DNA from: a virus
Reading direction: 5' to 3' (one strand)
IMG/VR virus record: IMGVR_UViG_3300044675_005140
Coordinates: 1 to 40,221 of that record
DNA length: 40,221 nt
The notes under the pieces are model-generated. The model worked only from the letters and a program-made list of their open reading frames with translations. It had not been told where the DNA came from and searched no databases. Below are positions 32,575-36,493 of this stretch, piece after piece. Within the stretch, counting starts at the first letter, position 1. Each line of letters opens with the position of its first letter. Both the position numbers and the translations under genes were made by a program.

Positions 32575-32650
32575 GTTGTGATGGGGCCTCACTCCAGGAC
32601 CCCCCGGCCCTTCCGCTCGGCAGGGGTACCCCCTGGTCTAGCCAGCTGGC
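32575..32650. other. GC-rich island in AT-rich DNA
   Basis: By my count 43 of 60 bases in 32581-32640 are G or C, against surrounding DNA of roughly 30%. It contains a strong hairpin (CAGGGG 32621-32626 with CCCCTG 32630-32635), a KpnI-like GGTACC, and a perfect 10-bp palindrome GCCAGCTGGC (32641-32650). Open frames across it look random. It may be an origin, packaging or recombination site, or foreign sequence. Confidence 0.6.
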
Positions 32651-32736
32651 CAAATGAATTTGTCCATCTGTCTCTAAAAAATTTTCTTGGCAGAAAATGT
32701 TTTTAGGCTGTATCATGCTAGTGCATGCTACATCCA

Positions 32737-32773
32737 AGTTGTCTTATCATGTTTCACATGTTATAAGACAACT
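32737..32773. promoter_or_regulatory. 11-bp inverted repeat, operator or hairpin
   Basis: AGTTGTCTTAT (32737-32747) is the exact reverse complement of ATAAGACAACT (32763-32773); CATG tetramers lie inside both arms. It immediately precedes the palindrome and leader motif of the first rightward gene, so operator or promoter-hairpin use is plausible. Confidence 0.6.
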
Positions 32774-32780
32774 AGGTTAG

Positions 32781-32795
32781 CTAACCCTTAACATA
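32781..32795 (+). promoter_or_regulatory. Rightward leader motif, copy 1
   Basis: CTAACCCTTAACATA, 23 nt before ATG 32819; first half belongs to the palindrome GGTTAGCTAACC. Consensus with the other copies: CTARCCCTTAACTTA. Confidence 0.5.
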
Positions 32796-32818
32796 ACATA
32801 AAATATAAATTTTATCTT

Positions 32819-33073
32819 ATGAAAAGTATTATAACTCAGGTTATTGCTAACCCTCGTTCTAAAACTAATTGGATCTTCTATCCCAACGGCATGAAGCCTT
32901 TTGTGATAGCCAAATCCAAATGCAAAGGTGCAAGGATTAAAGCCAAGACATTCTGTGTCTGTGACTTTAAGTCCACCACCTCTGCAAAGGGCACCATATA
33001 TGTGTACGAAGTACACAACTATGGTGAGCTGATGTTAGGCAAGCCTACATCATCTAAGAAGAAAGGGAAGTGA
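32819..33073 (+). CDS. First rightward gene, small basic protein (84 aa)
   Basis: Basic, with three Cys: IFYPNGMKPFVIAKSKCKGA, RIKAKTFCVCDFKSTTSAKG, TIYVYEVHNYGELMLGKPTS, ending SSKKKGK. Looks like a small beta barrel with a lysine tail. It forms a monocistronic unit: leader motif 23 nt upstream, and the terminator hairpin overlaps the last codons so that the stop TGA lies in the loop. Promoter-proximal in the arm, hence a likely immediate-early gene. Family not recognised. Confidence 0.65.
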   Translation: MKSIITQVIANPRSKTNWIFYPNGMKPFVIAKSKCKGARIKAKTFCVCDFKSTTSAKGTIYVYEVHNYGELMLGKPTSSKKKGK

Positions 33074-33090
33074 ATTCCCTTTCTTTTTTT
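33061..33090 (+). terminator. Terminator with stop codon in the loop
   Basis: GAAAGGGAA (33061-33069) pairs with TTCCCTTTC (33075-33083), then a T-run. The TGA stop at 33071-33073 sits in the loop. Confidence 0.9.
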
Positions 33091-33100
33091 CCCTCCTCTT

Positions 33101-33115
33101 CTAGCCCTTAACTTA
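33101..33115 (+). promoter_or_regulatory. Rightward leader motif, copy 2
   Basis: CTAGCCCTTAACTTA, 37 nt before ATG 33153, directly after the T-run and CCCTC of the preceding terminator. Confidence 0.5.
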
Positions 33116-33152
33116 AACTGTATAAATACATTTTAAGTAAATCAATTTAGTT

Positions 33153-33344
33153 ATGCTAACAAAATTAATTTTTATACTATACCTGCTAACAGGTACAGTA
33201 ACCCCTCAACATGAAGTTGATGGGAGAGAAACATATGCAATCTTCTTTGAAGATGGCACATGTGTAGACTTTGCCTATAAAGGCGAAGTCTATAATTGGA
33301 TTGAGACAGGCTCATTCCAATATAATGAAGACCTTGAGGATTAG
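33153..33344 (+). CDS. Small early protein (63 aa)
   Basis: Hydrophobic N-terminus (TKLIFILYLLTGTVTP), possibly a membrane or signal segment, followed by an acidic beta part (YAIFFEDGTCVDFAYKGEVY, NWIETGSFQYNEDLED). Monocistronic, with leader motif and terminator. The small size, membrane-directed start and acidic tail suit a host-takeover or anti-host protein, but no family is recognised. Confidence 0.6.
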   Translation: MLTKLIFILYLLTGTVTPQHEVDGRETYAIFFEDGTCVDFAYKGEVYNWIETGSFQYNEDLED

Positions 33345-33366
33345 CATCCTCTCGGTCTCATTATTT
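33329..33366 (+). terminator. Terminator with stop codon in the loop
   Basis: AGACC-tt-GAGGAT (33329-33341) pairs with ATCCTC-tc-GGTCT (33346-33358), 11 pairs around a 2x2 internal loop, then ATTATTTTT. The TAG stop (33342-33344) is in the tetraloop. Confidence 0.88.
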
Positions 33367-33379
33367 TTCCCTCTTTCTT

Positions 33380-33394
33380 CTAGCCCTAAACTTA
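33380..33394 (+). promoter_or_regulatory. Rightward leader motif, copy 3
   Basis: CTAGCCCTAAACTTA, 29 nt before ATG 33424, again after a terminator T-run and CCCTC. Confidence 0.5.
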
Positions 33395-33423
33395 ATTGGC
33401 AAACCAATTAAATTTTATAAATT

Positions 33424-33948
33424 ATGCTTAAAGCAAAATTTCTTAAGATGGCAAAAGGCGGAACTTTAGCCATCTATGAAGTTCAAGGAACTTCAACTGA
33501 GTTGGATAACTTCGTTAAATCCAACTATAAAGACAGGGAACCTGCCTTTAAAACTGACTCCAATAGGGTGCCTATTGAAGTCAATGGAAATAAAGTTCCA
33601 CTTTATTTCACTTCTTACCCGATGCCGGGTAAGAATATATGGCACCCTATGTACCAAGTACAAGATGGTGCCAATGCAGGTTCTTGGACTTTAGACAAGT
33701 CCGAACTGCAATTTGAAATGCTTGTGTCCAAGTCCACCGGAGGTGACCTTGGTCAAAGCATTGCAACTGCATTTGCAGCCAAGTACGTGGATGCTTCCAG
33801 CACCACTTTGTCCTCGGCAGCAAACTTGCTGTTGGATGATTCTGAAGATGAATCTACAGAATCAGATTCAGATGTTCCAGAAGAAACATCTGAAGAAGCA
33901 GACTTAAGTGCTATTGCACCCAAGCCTGCAACAAAGACTACAAAATAG
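33424..33948 (+). CDS. Early protein with acidic tail, ssDNA-binding-like (174 aa)
   Basis: The N-terminal 120 residues are alpha/beta (KGGTLAIYEVQGTSTELDNF, KVPLYFTSYPMPGKNIWHPM, YQVQDGANAGSWTLDKSELQ). From about 139 a strongly acidic disordered tail follows (LLDDSEDESTESDSDVPEET), then a short basic end. An acidic C-terminal tail after a compact domain is typical of single-stranded-DNA-binding proteins, but OB-fold motifs are not evident, so this is only an analogy. It has its own leader motif, and two consecutive hairpins follow, one of which overlaps the stop. High expression in the early phase is likely. Confidence 0.65.
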   Translation: MLKAKFLKMAKGGTLAIYEVQGTSTELDNFVKSNYKDREPAFKTDSNRVPIEVNGNKVPLYFTSYPMPGKNIWHPMYQVQDGANAGSWTLDKSELQFEMLVSKSTGGDLGQSIATAFAAKYVDASSTTLSSAANLLLDDSEDESTESDSDVPEETSEEADLSAIAPKPATKTTK

Positions 33949-33990
33949 TCTTTGTAAAGAGAGTGGAATAATCCACTCTCTTTTATTTTT
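33931..33990 (+). terminator. Tandem 3' hairpins, second an intrinsic terminator
   Basis: Hairpin 1: ACAAAGACTA (33931-33940) with TAGTCTTTGT (33946-33955), ten pairs; the TAG stop is its first three paired bases. Hairpin 2: AAGAGAGTGGA (33957-33967) with TCCACTCTCTT (33972-33982), eleven pairs, then TTATTTTTT. Confidence 0.9.
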
Positions 33991-34001
33991 TCCCTCTTTT
34001 G

Positions 34002-34016
34002 CTAACCCTTAACTTA
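34002..34016 (+). promoter_or_regulatory. Rightward leader motif, copy 4
   Basis: CTAACCCTTAACTTA. Unlike other copies, no gene follows; instead the structured segment 34027-34293 begins about 10 nt downstream. It may therefore drive a non-coding RNA. Confidence 0.5.
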
Positions 34017-34026
34017 GATTGCATTA

Positions 34027-34046
34027 AACACTTTTGGTAAAGTGTT
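34027..34046 (+). ncRNA. 8-bp hairpin at start of structured gap
   Basis: AACACTTT (34027-34034), loop TGGT, AAAGTGTT (34039-34046), perfect. It lies between the leader motif copy 4 and the helix stack at 34047-34141. Confidence 0.5.
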
Positions 34047-34141
34047 AGTAGCATGTAGATATAATATATAATTTTTGACATCTCTGTAAAAAGAATCCCG
34101 ATACAGGCTCATTCTGTACAGAGAATATTATACTTGCTACT
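34047..34141 (+). ncRNA. Candidate structured RNA, nested helix stack (95 nt)
   Basis: Four nested helices: AGTAGCA/TGCTACT (34047-34053, 34135-34141), TATAATAT/ATATTATA (34060-34067, 34125-34132), TCTCTGTA/TACAGAGA (34081-34088, 34117-34124) and AGAAT/ATTCT (34092-34096, 34111-34115). That is 28 pairs with no crossing, closing on a 14-nt loop. No coding frame fits. It follows a leader motif that has no gene of its own. A small non-coding RNA is my inference; not matched to a known family. Confidence 0.5.
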
Positions 34142-34210
34142 TAATACTTACTACTAGCTGCTTCAATATTATAATTACTAATAACAATTAATAATTATTA
34201 CTTGATGCTT

Positions 34211-34293
34211 GTAGGTATGTGGCGGAAATCTTTAACTAAGTTAGCTTACTTAGTATATAGTAATGTGTATGTCTTTATTAAGTACATTCCTAC
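34211..34293 (+). ncRNA. Second structured segment in the 33949-34393 gap
   Basis: GTAGG (34211-34215) and ATGT (34217-34220) pair with CCTAC (34289-34293) and ACAT (34284-34287), separated by a 1x1 mismatch. Inside, ACTAAGT (34235-34241) pairs with ACTTAGT (34248-34254). The rest of the gap to 34393 is A/T-rich with a short AT hairpin near 34340-34360 and no gene visible. Confidence 0.35.
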
Positions 34294-34393
34294 TACTATC
34301 TATATCCTATCTACTACATAACTACTATTATACTATTATAATACTTTAGTATTATATAGATTTTATATAGCTAAAATCCAAATCCATACATAA

Positions 34394-34579
34394 ATGAAAA
34401 GAGTAACAATTGAGGATCTTATTGTCCTTACAGAAGACTATGCTCTATCCTTGAATACTTCTTTATATCTCCTTATAGAAGATAAGCAAAAAGAAGGTTT
34501 CCGGATAGTTGCTAAATACCACCATCCAGCAGTTGGAGAGGTAGTACAATTAAAAAGGGACTACTCTCTTGCAGGGTAG
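34394..34579 (+). CDS. Small early protein (61 aa)
   Basis: Soluble alpha/beta: MKRVTIEDLIVLTEDYALSL, NTSLYLLIEDKQKEGFRIVA, KYHHPAVGEVVQLKRDYSLA. The two His and the Asp/Glu spacing do not make a recognised motif. The gene lies between two structured gaps; the 3' end is a hairpin overlapping the stop. Not recognised. Confidence 0.6.
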   Translation: MKRVTIEDLIVLTEDYALSLNTSLYLLIEDKQKEGFRIVAKYHHPAVGEVVQLKRDYSLAG

Positions 34580-34590
34580 TCTTATTATTA
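34559..34590 (+). terminator. Hairpin overlapping stop codon of 61-aa gene
   Basis: GACTAC (34559-34564) pairs with GTAGTC (34576-34581), followed by TTATTATTA. The TAG stop (34577-34579) is in the 3' arm. A moderate terminator at best. Confidence 0.5.
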
Positions 34591-34606
34591 ACTAACAATT
34601 TTTATT

Positions 34607-34642
34607 ATGTTAGAAATCAATGTATCAGCCAATTCATTGTGA
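34607..34642 (+). CDS. Possible 11-codon leader peptide
   Basis: ATG 34607 to TGA 34640-34642 encodes MLEINVSANSL. It begins the 34580-35177 gap, inside a region of hairpins, and could be a leader peptide. There is no independent support beyond a start, a stop and position. Confidence 0.15.
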   Translation: MLEINVSANSL

Positions 34643-34662
34643 GTACTTAGTACTTAATGGCT
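34627..34662 (+). ncRNA. Hairpin at start of 34580-35177 gap
   Basis: AGCC-ATT (34627-34634, one bulged A) pairs with AATGGCT (34656-34662). Its loop holds two AGTACT palindromes. Confidence 0.35.
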
Positions 34663-34711
34663 AACACCTTATACTAGTTCAAAGGGTGAAAATAATACTA
34701 GTTACTTCCTT

Positions 34712-34727
34712 ACTGTTAGCAAACAGT
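34712..34727 (+). ncRNA. Compact hairpin ACTGTT/AACAGT
   Basis: ACTGTT (34712-34717), loop AGCA, AACAGT (34722-34727). No T-run follows, so probably a structural hairpin, not a terminator. Confidence 0.4.
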
Positions 34728-34732
34728 GACAA

Positions 34733-34922
34733 ACCTGTGGGGCTACTATTGGGTTCTATATTTCTCCTGCAAAGAGACTTATAGTGCTACATATCATTTG
34801 CAGTGATATAATCCAAAGTTAGTGCAGACTTAAAAATCAGGTATTTTACATATAGCATAATGATAAAGCTATGTGAGTTTAATTTAAACTATTTCGTCTT
34901 ATAGTATAGCAGAGCCCCTGGT
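34733..34922 (+). ncRNA. Candidate multi-branched RNA domain (190 nt)
   Basis: Closing helix: ACC (34733-34735) and GGGGCT (34739-34744) with AGCCCC (34913-34918) and GGT (34920-34922), unusually GC-rich for this DNA. Enclosed: CTGCAAA/TTTGCAG (34767-34773, 34797-34803), CATATAGC/GCTATGTG (34849-34856, 34868-34875, one G-U) and the palindrome AGTTTAA-t-TTAAACT (about 34877-34891). No gene fits. Not matched to a known RNA family. Confidence 0.4.
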
Positions 34923-34957
34923 AGGTGACTGGACTATTTGTATGATTGTATTTATCT

Positions 34958-35017
34958 ATTCTCCTCCACGAGATTCCACTTGGGAGAATACAGCTGACTG
35001 AAGTGGAATTCAGTTTT
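34958..35017 (+). promoter_or_regulatory. Attenuator-like set of competing hairpins
   Basis: Three pairings compete. A: ATTCTCC (34958-34964) with GGAGAAT (34983-34989). B: ATTCCACTT (34973-34981) with AAGTGGAAT (35001-35009). C: ACTGAA (34997-35002) with TTCAGT (35009-35014), followed by TTTT-type sequence. A and C can coexist; B interlocks with A and excludes C. This is the logic of an antiterminator (B) versus terminator (C). It lies upstream of the three small genes at 35178-35679. Ligand or trigger unknown. Confidence 0.5.
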
Positions 35018-35046
35018 ACTCTGTAACTATAGAACTCAGCGGTTCT

Positions 35047-35071
35047 TGCTATGATGTAGGAAGTCATGGCA
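35047..35071 (+). ncRNA. Hairpin TGCTATGA/TCATGGCA
   Basis: Arms 35047-35054 and 35064-35071, eight pairs including one G-U, 9-nt loop. One of several helices filling the 34580-35177 gap. Confidence 0.4.
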
Positions 35072-35125
35072 GTTATGCAGTTTATGCAATTAAGCATATT
35101 TTATTATTCTAATTAACTATCAAGT

Positions 35126-35144
35126 CCTGTGTACCTAGCACAGG
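35126..35144 (+). ncRNA. Hairpin CCTGTG/CACAGG
   Basis: CCTGTG (35126-35131), 7-nt loop, CACAGG (35139-35144), flanked on both sides by the direct repeat CAAGTCCT (35121-35128 and 35146-35153, the first overlapping the stem). It ends the structured gap before ATG 35178. Confidence 0.45.
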
Positions 35145-35177
35145 CAAGTCCTCAAAACATTCTTAAAACTAAAAATT

Positions 35178-35312
35178 ATGATTTTTAAAACTATGATTGA
35201 ATTGTTCCAAGGTAAGTTAGCCAAAGTTCAATATGTGAAGTATTCTAATGGTAAGCAAGTAAAAAGAGTACTTGATAAGAATAATATTCCGGAAGCAATT
35301 ATTGAGCTATGA
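35178..35312 (+). CDS. Small basic protein (44 aa)
   Basis: Reads MIFKTMIELFQGKLAKVQYV, then KYSNGKQVKRVLDKNNIPEA. The TGA stop overlaps the next ATG (ATGA), which supports translation. Soluble, basic, no recognisable motif. First gene of a three-gene mini-operon preceded by the structured gap and the attenuator-like element. Confidence 0.55.
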   Translation: MIFKTMIELFQGKLAKVQYVKYSNGKQVKRVLDKNNIPEAIIEL

Positions 35313-35452
35313 TAAAAGAATATCTTTCATTTACAATAGGCCTGGGTGTAATAACAGGCCTTATTATATCATTAGGTGAATATATTACTGAATGTATAAT
35401 AGCATCAACTATCTTTTGGGCATTGATGCTTATAACAATGTTAAAAAACTAA
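35309..35452 (+). CDS. Small membrane protein (47 aa)
   Basis: Starts MIKEYLSFTIGLGVITGLII and continues with SLGEYITECIIASTIFWALM and a short basic end (MLKN). Two hydrophobic segments (about 5-21 and 27-44), so probably a small inner-membrane protein. ATGA overlap with the preceding gene; two bases separate it from the next ATG. Size and topology suit an ion-flux or exclusion peptide. Confidence 0.6.
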   Translation: MIKEYLSFTIGLGVITGLIISLGEYITECIIASTIFWALMLITMLKN

Positions 35453-35454
35453 AT

Positions 35455-35679
35455 ATGGAACAGAACGGAAAAATTGCATTTGCATTTACTTTATATGCTA
35501 TCATTACATTCTTTGTTGGATGTATTGTAGGAGCATACAATGTTAAATCTAAGACTATCAAGACAGAATACTTCTTGGAAGTCTCTGAGGATTCTATTTG
35601 GGTAGAATCTCAATCAGGTAAAGTGTATCAAGGTAAATATATTGACCTTGACTCCCTGATTTGCATGGACAATATCTAA
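35455..35679 (+). CDS. Membrane-anchored small protein (74 aa)
   Basis: Start ATG 35455 (MEQNGKIAFAFTLYAIITFF) chosen since it follows the previous stop by two bases; a longer frame from 35392 overlaps that gene. N-terminal membrane segment (about 8-27), then an extracytoplasmic-looking domain (NVKSKTIKTEYFLEVSEDSI, WVESQSGKVYQGKYIDLDSL). Reads like a one-pass anchor with a small beta domain. Followed exactly 10 nt after the stop by the conserved hairpin at 35690-35712. Confidence 0.6.
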   Translation: MEQNGKIAFAFTLYAIITFFVGCIVGAYNVKSKTIKTEYFLEVSEDSIWVESQSGKVYQGKYIDLDSLICMDNI

Positions 35680-35689
35680 AGACATATCC

Positions 35690-35712
35690 TAAGCATGATA
35701 TAAAACTGCTTA
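35690..35712 (+). promoter_or_regulatory. Twin 3' hairpin element, copy A
   Basis: TAAGCA (35690-35695), 11-nt loop TGATATAAAAC, TGCTTA (35707-35712). Matches copy B at 37287-37309 (TGAGCA, loop TGACTATAAAC, TGCTCA), including one compensatory change. In both cases the stem starts 10 nt after a stop codon. Probably a 3' processing or stability element. Confidence 0.6.
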
Positions 35713-35713
35713 T

Positions 35714-35901
35714 ACTCTCATCCAATTGCAGGAATCAGGTTTTATATAGTTGTGTTTAGGCACGTAATGCTATATAAAATGAGTAGGGTGACTCCTTCTG
35801 AAAGAAAGACTACCTCTGGGATTATAAGTGTGGTGATATTATCATCCATGAGTAACGCTTAACAAGTAGTAAGAGGTCAAGGGTTGCAACCTTGTGAGAG
35901 T
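35714..35901 (+). ncRNA. Cloverleaf-like structured RNA with T-arm-like hairpin (188 nt)
   Basis: P1 ACTCTCA/TGAGAGT (35714-35720, 35895-35901), P2 TTTTATATAG/CTATATAAAA (35740-35749, 35770-35779), P3 GAGT/ACTC (35781-35784, 35791-35794), P4 ACCTCT/AGAGGT (35812-35817, 35872-35877), P5 CAAGG/CCTTG with a 7-nt loop (35878-35882, 35890-35894). P4, P5 and P1 abut with no spacer, as in a tRNA's variable, T and acceptor arms. The 3' end is followed by ACTAA, as after the tRNA at 39354. Could be a tRNA-derived or tRNA-like RNA with a large insertion. No anticodon arm can be assigned. Confidence 0.45.
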
Positions 35902-35914
35902 ACTAATTAAATTA

Positions 35915-35927
35915 TTAACCCTTAAAC
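35915..35927 (+). promoter_or_regulatory. Rightward leader motif, copy 5
   Basis: TTAACCCTTAAAC, shorter than the other copies and 8 nt from ATG 35936. Confidence 0.4.
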
Positions 35928-35935
35928 CTATACTT

Positions 35936-36148
35936 ATGGAAGTATTTACGGTAAACAAATGGTTTTGGAATTATGATGGTAATCATTATCATAAATGGAT
36001 TGAATCTGAAATAGTCTCTTATCATGCTACAATAGAAGGAGCAAATGCTAAGATATCTTCTCTTCCTGATAAAGATGAAAAGATTACAGATGAGTATGAT
36101 GAAACATATTCTATCTATTTTGTATCCTCTATTGTAGTTGAGGACTAA
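35936..36148 (+). CDS. Small acidic protein (70 aa)
   Basis: Start ATG 35936 (MEVFTVNKWFWNYDGNHYHK) chosen because it follows the leader motif; an upstream in-frame ATG at 35894 lies in the structured RNA. Aromatic N-terminus, then AKISSLPDKDEKITDEYDET and a beta end (YSIYFVSSIVVED). No motif recognised. Flanked on both sides by structured gaps. Confidence 0.6.
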   Translation: MEVFTVNKWFWNYDGNHYHKWIESEIVSYHATIEGANAKISSLPDKDEKITDEYDETYSIYFVSSIVVED

Positions 36149-36162
36149 CGGTAAACTATATG

Positions 36163-36270
36163 TTACAAGAGTTTGGAGTCTAGAATGTCTTTTACTTGTA
36201 ATCCCTTCTTTGACCTTTCTGTGGGTAATCAGAAAGTATTAATGCACCATTCTCACTTCCCAAGGGTGAG
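36163..36270 (+). ncRNA. Series of hairpins in the 36149-36493 gap
   Basis: TTACAAG/CTTGTAA (36163-36169, 36195-36201), CTTTCTG/CAGAAAG (36215-36221, 36230-36236) and CTCAC/GTGAG (36252-36256, 36266-36270), all perfect. With the element at 36272-36346 they fill most of this 345-nt gap; no gene fits in it. Confidence 0.45.
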
Positions 36271-36271
36271 C

Positions 36272-36346
36272 AGTTGTAATAGGCTCATTGCTGTAAAGCA
36301 TGTAAGTAGTGGAAACAGTTAGGTTCAAATCCTACATATTACAACT
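36272..36346 (+). ncRNA. tRNA-like element (75 nt), degenerate
   Basis: Perfect 10-bp closing stem AGTTGTAATA/TATTACAACT (36272-36281, 36337-36346). Just before the 3' strand is a T-arm-like hairpin TAGG-TTCAAAT-CCTA (36320-36334... loop 36324-36330). An inner TGCT/AGCA hairpin lies near 36289-36300. No good anticodon arm, T33 or D-loop GG, so not a working tRNA as I read it; a decayed or mimic tRNA is possible. Confidence 0.4.
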
Positions 36347-36427
36347 GAGTGCAGAGGGATTAATCTAGGATATGATACGTAGACCTAGCTACAAACTGAA
36401 ACAATGGAGGGTTATAGATGCTCCCGA

Positions 36428-36450
36428 GCAGGTGCAAGGCCTGCATTTTT
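36428..36450 (+). terminator. Hairpin GCAGG/CCTGC with T-run
   Basis: GCAGG (36428-36432), 7-nt loop, CCTGC (36440-36444), then ATTTTT. A weak intrinsic terminator that would end the RNA of the preceding gap before the 260-aa gene. Confidence 0.45.
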
Positions 36451-36483
36451 AACTTATAGAAACTTTATTTATTAACTTAAAAA
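36446..36483 (+). promoter_or_regulatory. Shared leader TTTAACTTATA ... ATTAACTTAAAA, copy 1
   Basis: TTTTTAACTTATA then, 12 nt on, ATTAACTTAAAA, shortly before ATG 36494. The same two boxes with 13-nt spacing precede the 303-aa gene (37309-37345). Confidence 0.45.
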
Positions 36484-36493
36484 TATACTCAAA

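Larger units (their letters stand above)
32527..32818. promoter_or_regulatory. Divergent control region between the two arms
   Basis: Leftward and rightward genes diverge here. It holds, left to right: a TATATTTG box (minus, 32531-32538), a GC-rich island (32575-32650), an inverted repeat with arms 32737-32747 and 32763-32773, a perfect 12-bp palindrome GGTTAGCTAACC (32775-32786), and a copy of the rightward leader motif (32781-32795). Control of both arms from here is likely by position; no promoter has been shown. Confidence 0.6.

Noticed and set aside
32437-32737. Open frames on both strands across the GC-rich island
   Set aside because: Sequence looks random (mixed Pro/Gly/Ser with no conserved pattern), they overlap each other, and GC-rich DNA leaves frames open by lack of stop codons.
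34047-34141. Interpretation as an ordinary intrinsic terminator
   Set aside because: The stack is too long, has AT-rich outer helices and no T-run after the closing stem; a true terminator already follows the upstream gene.
34879-35097. 72-codon minus-strand frame in the structured gap
   Set aside because: It is antisense to the rightward arm and runs through helices; the amino-acid sequence has no recognisable pattern.
36276-36343. Functional tRNA
   Set aside because: A T-arm-like hairpin and partial acceptor exist, but the interior is about 5 nt too short, with no T33-containing anticodon loop and no D-loop GG.
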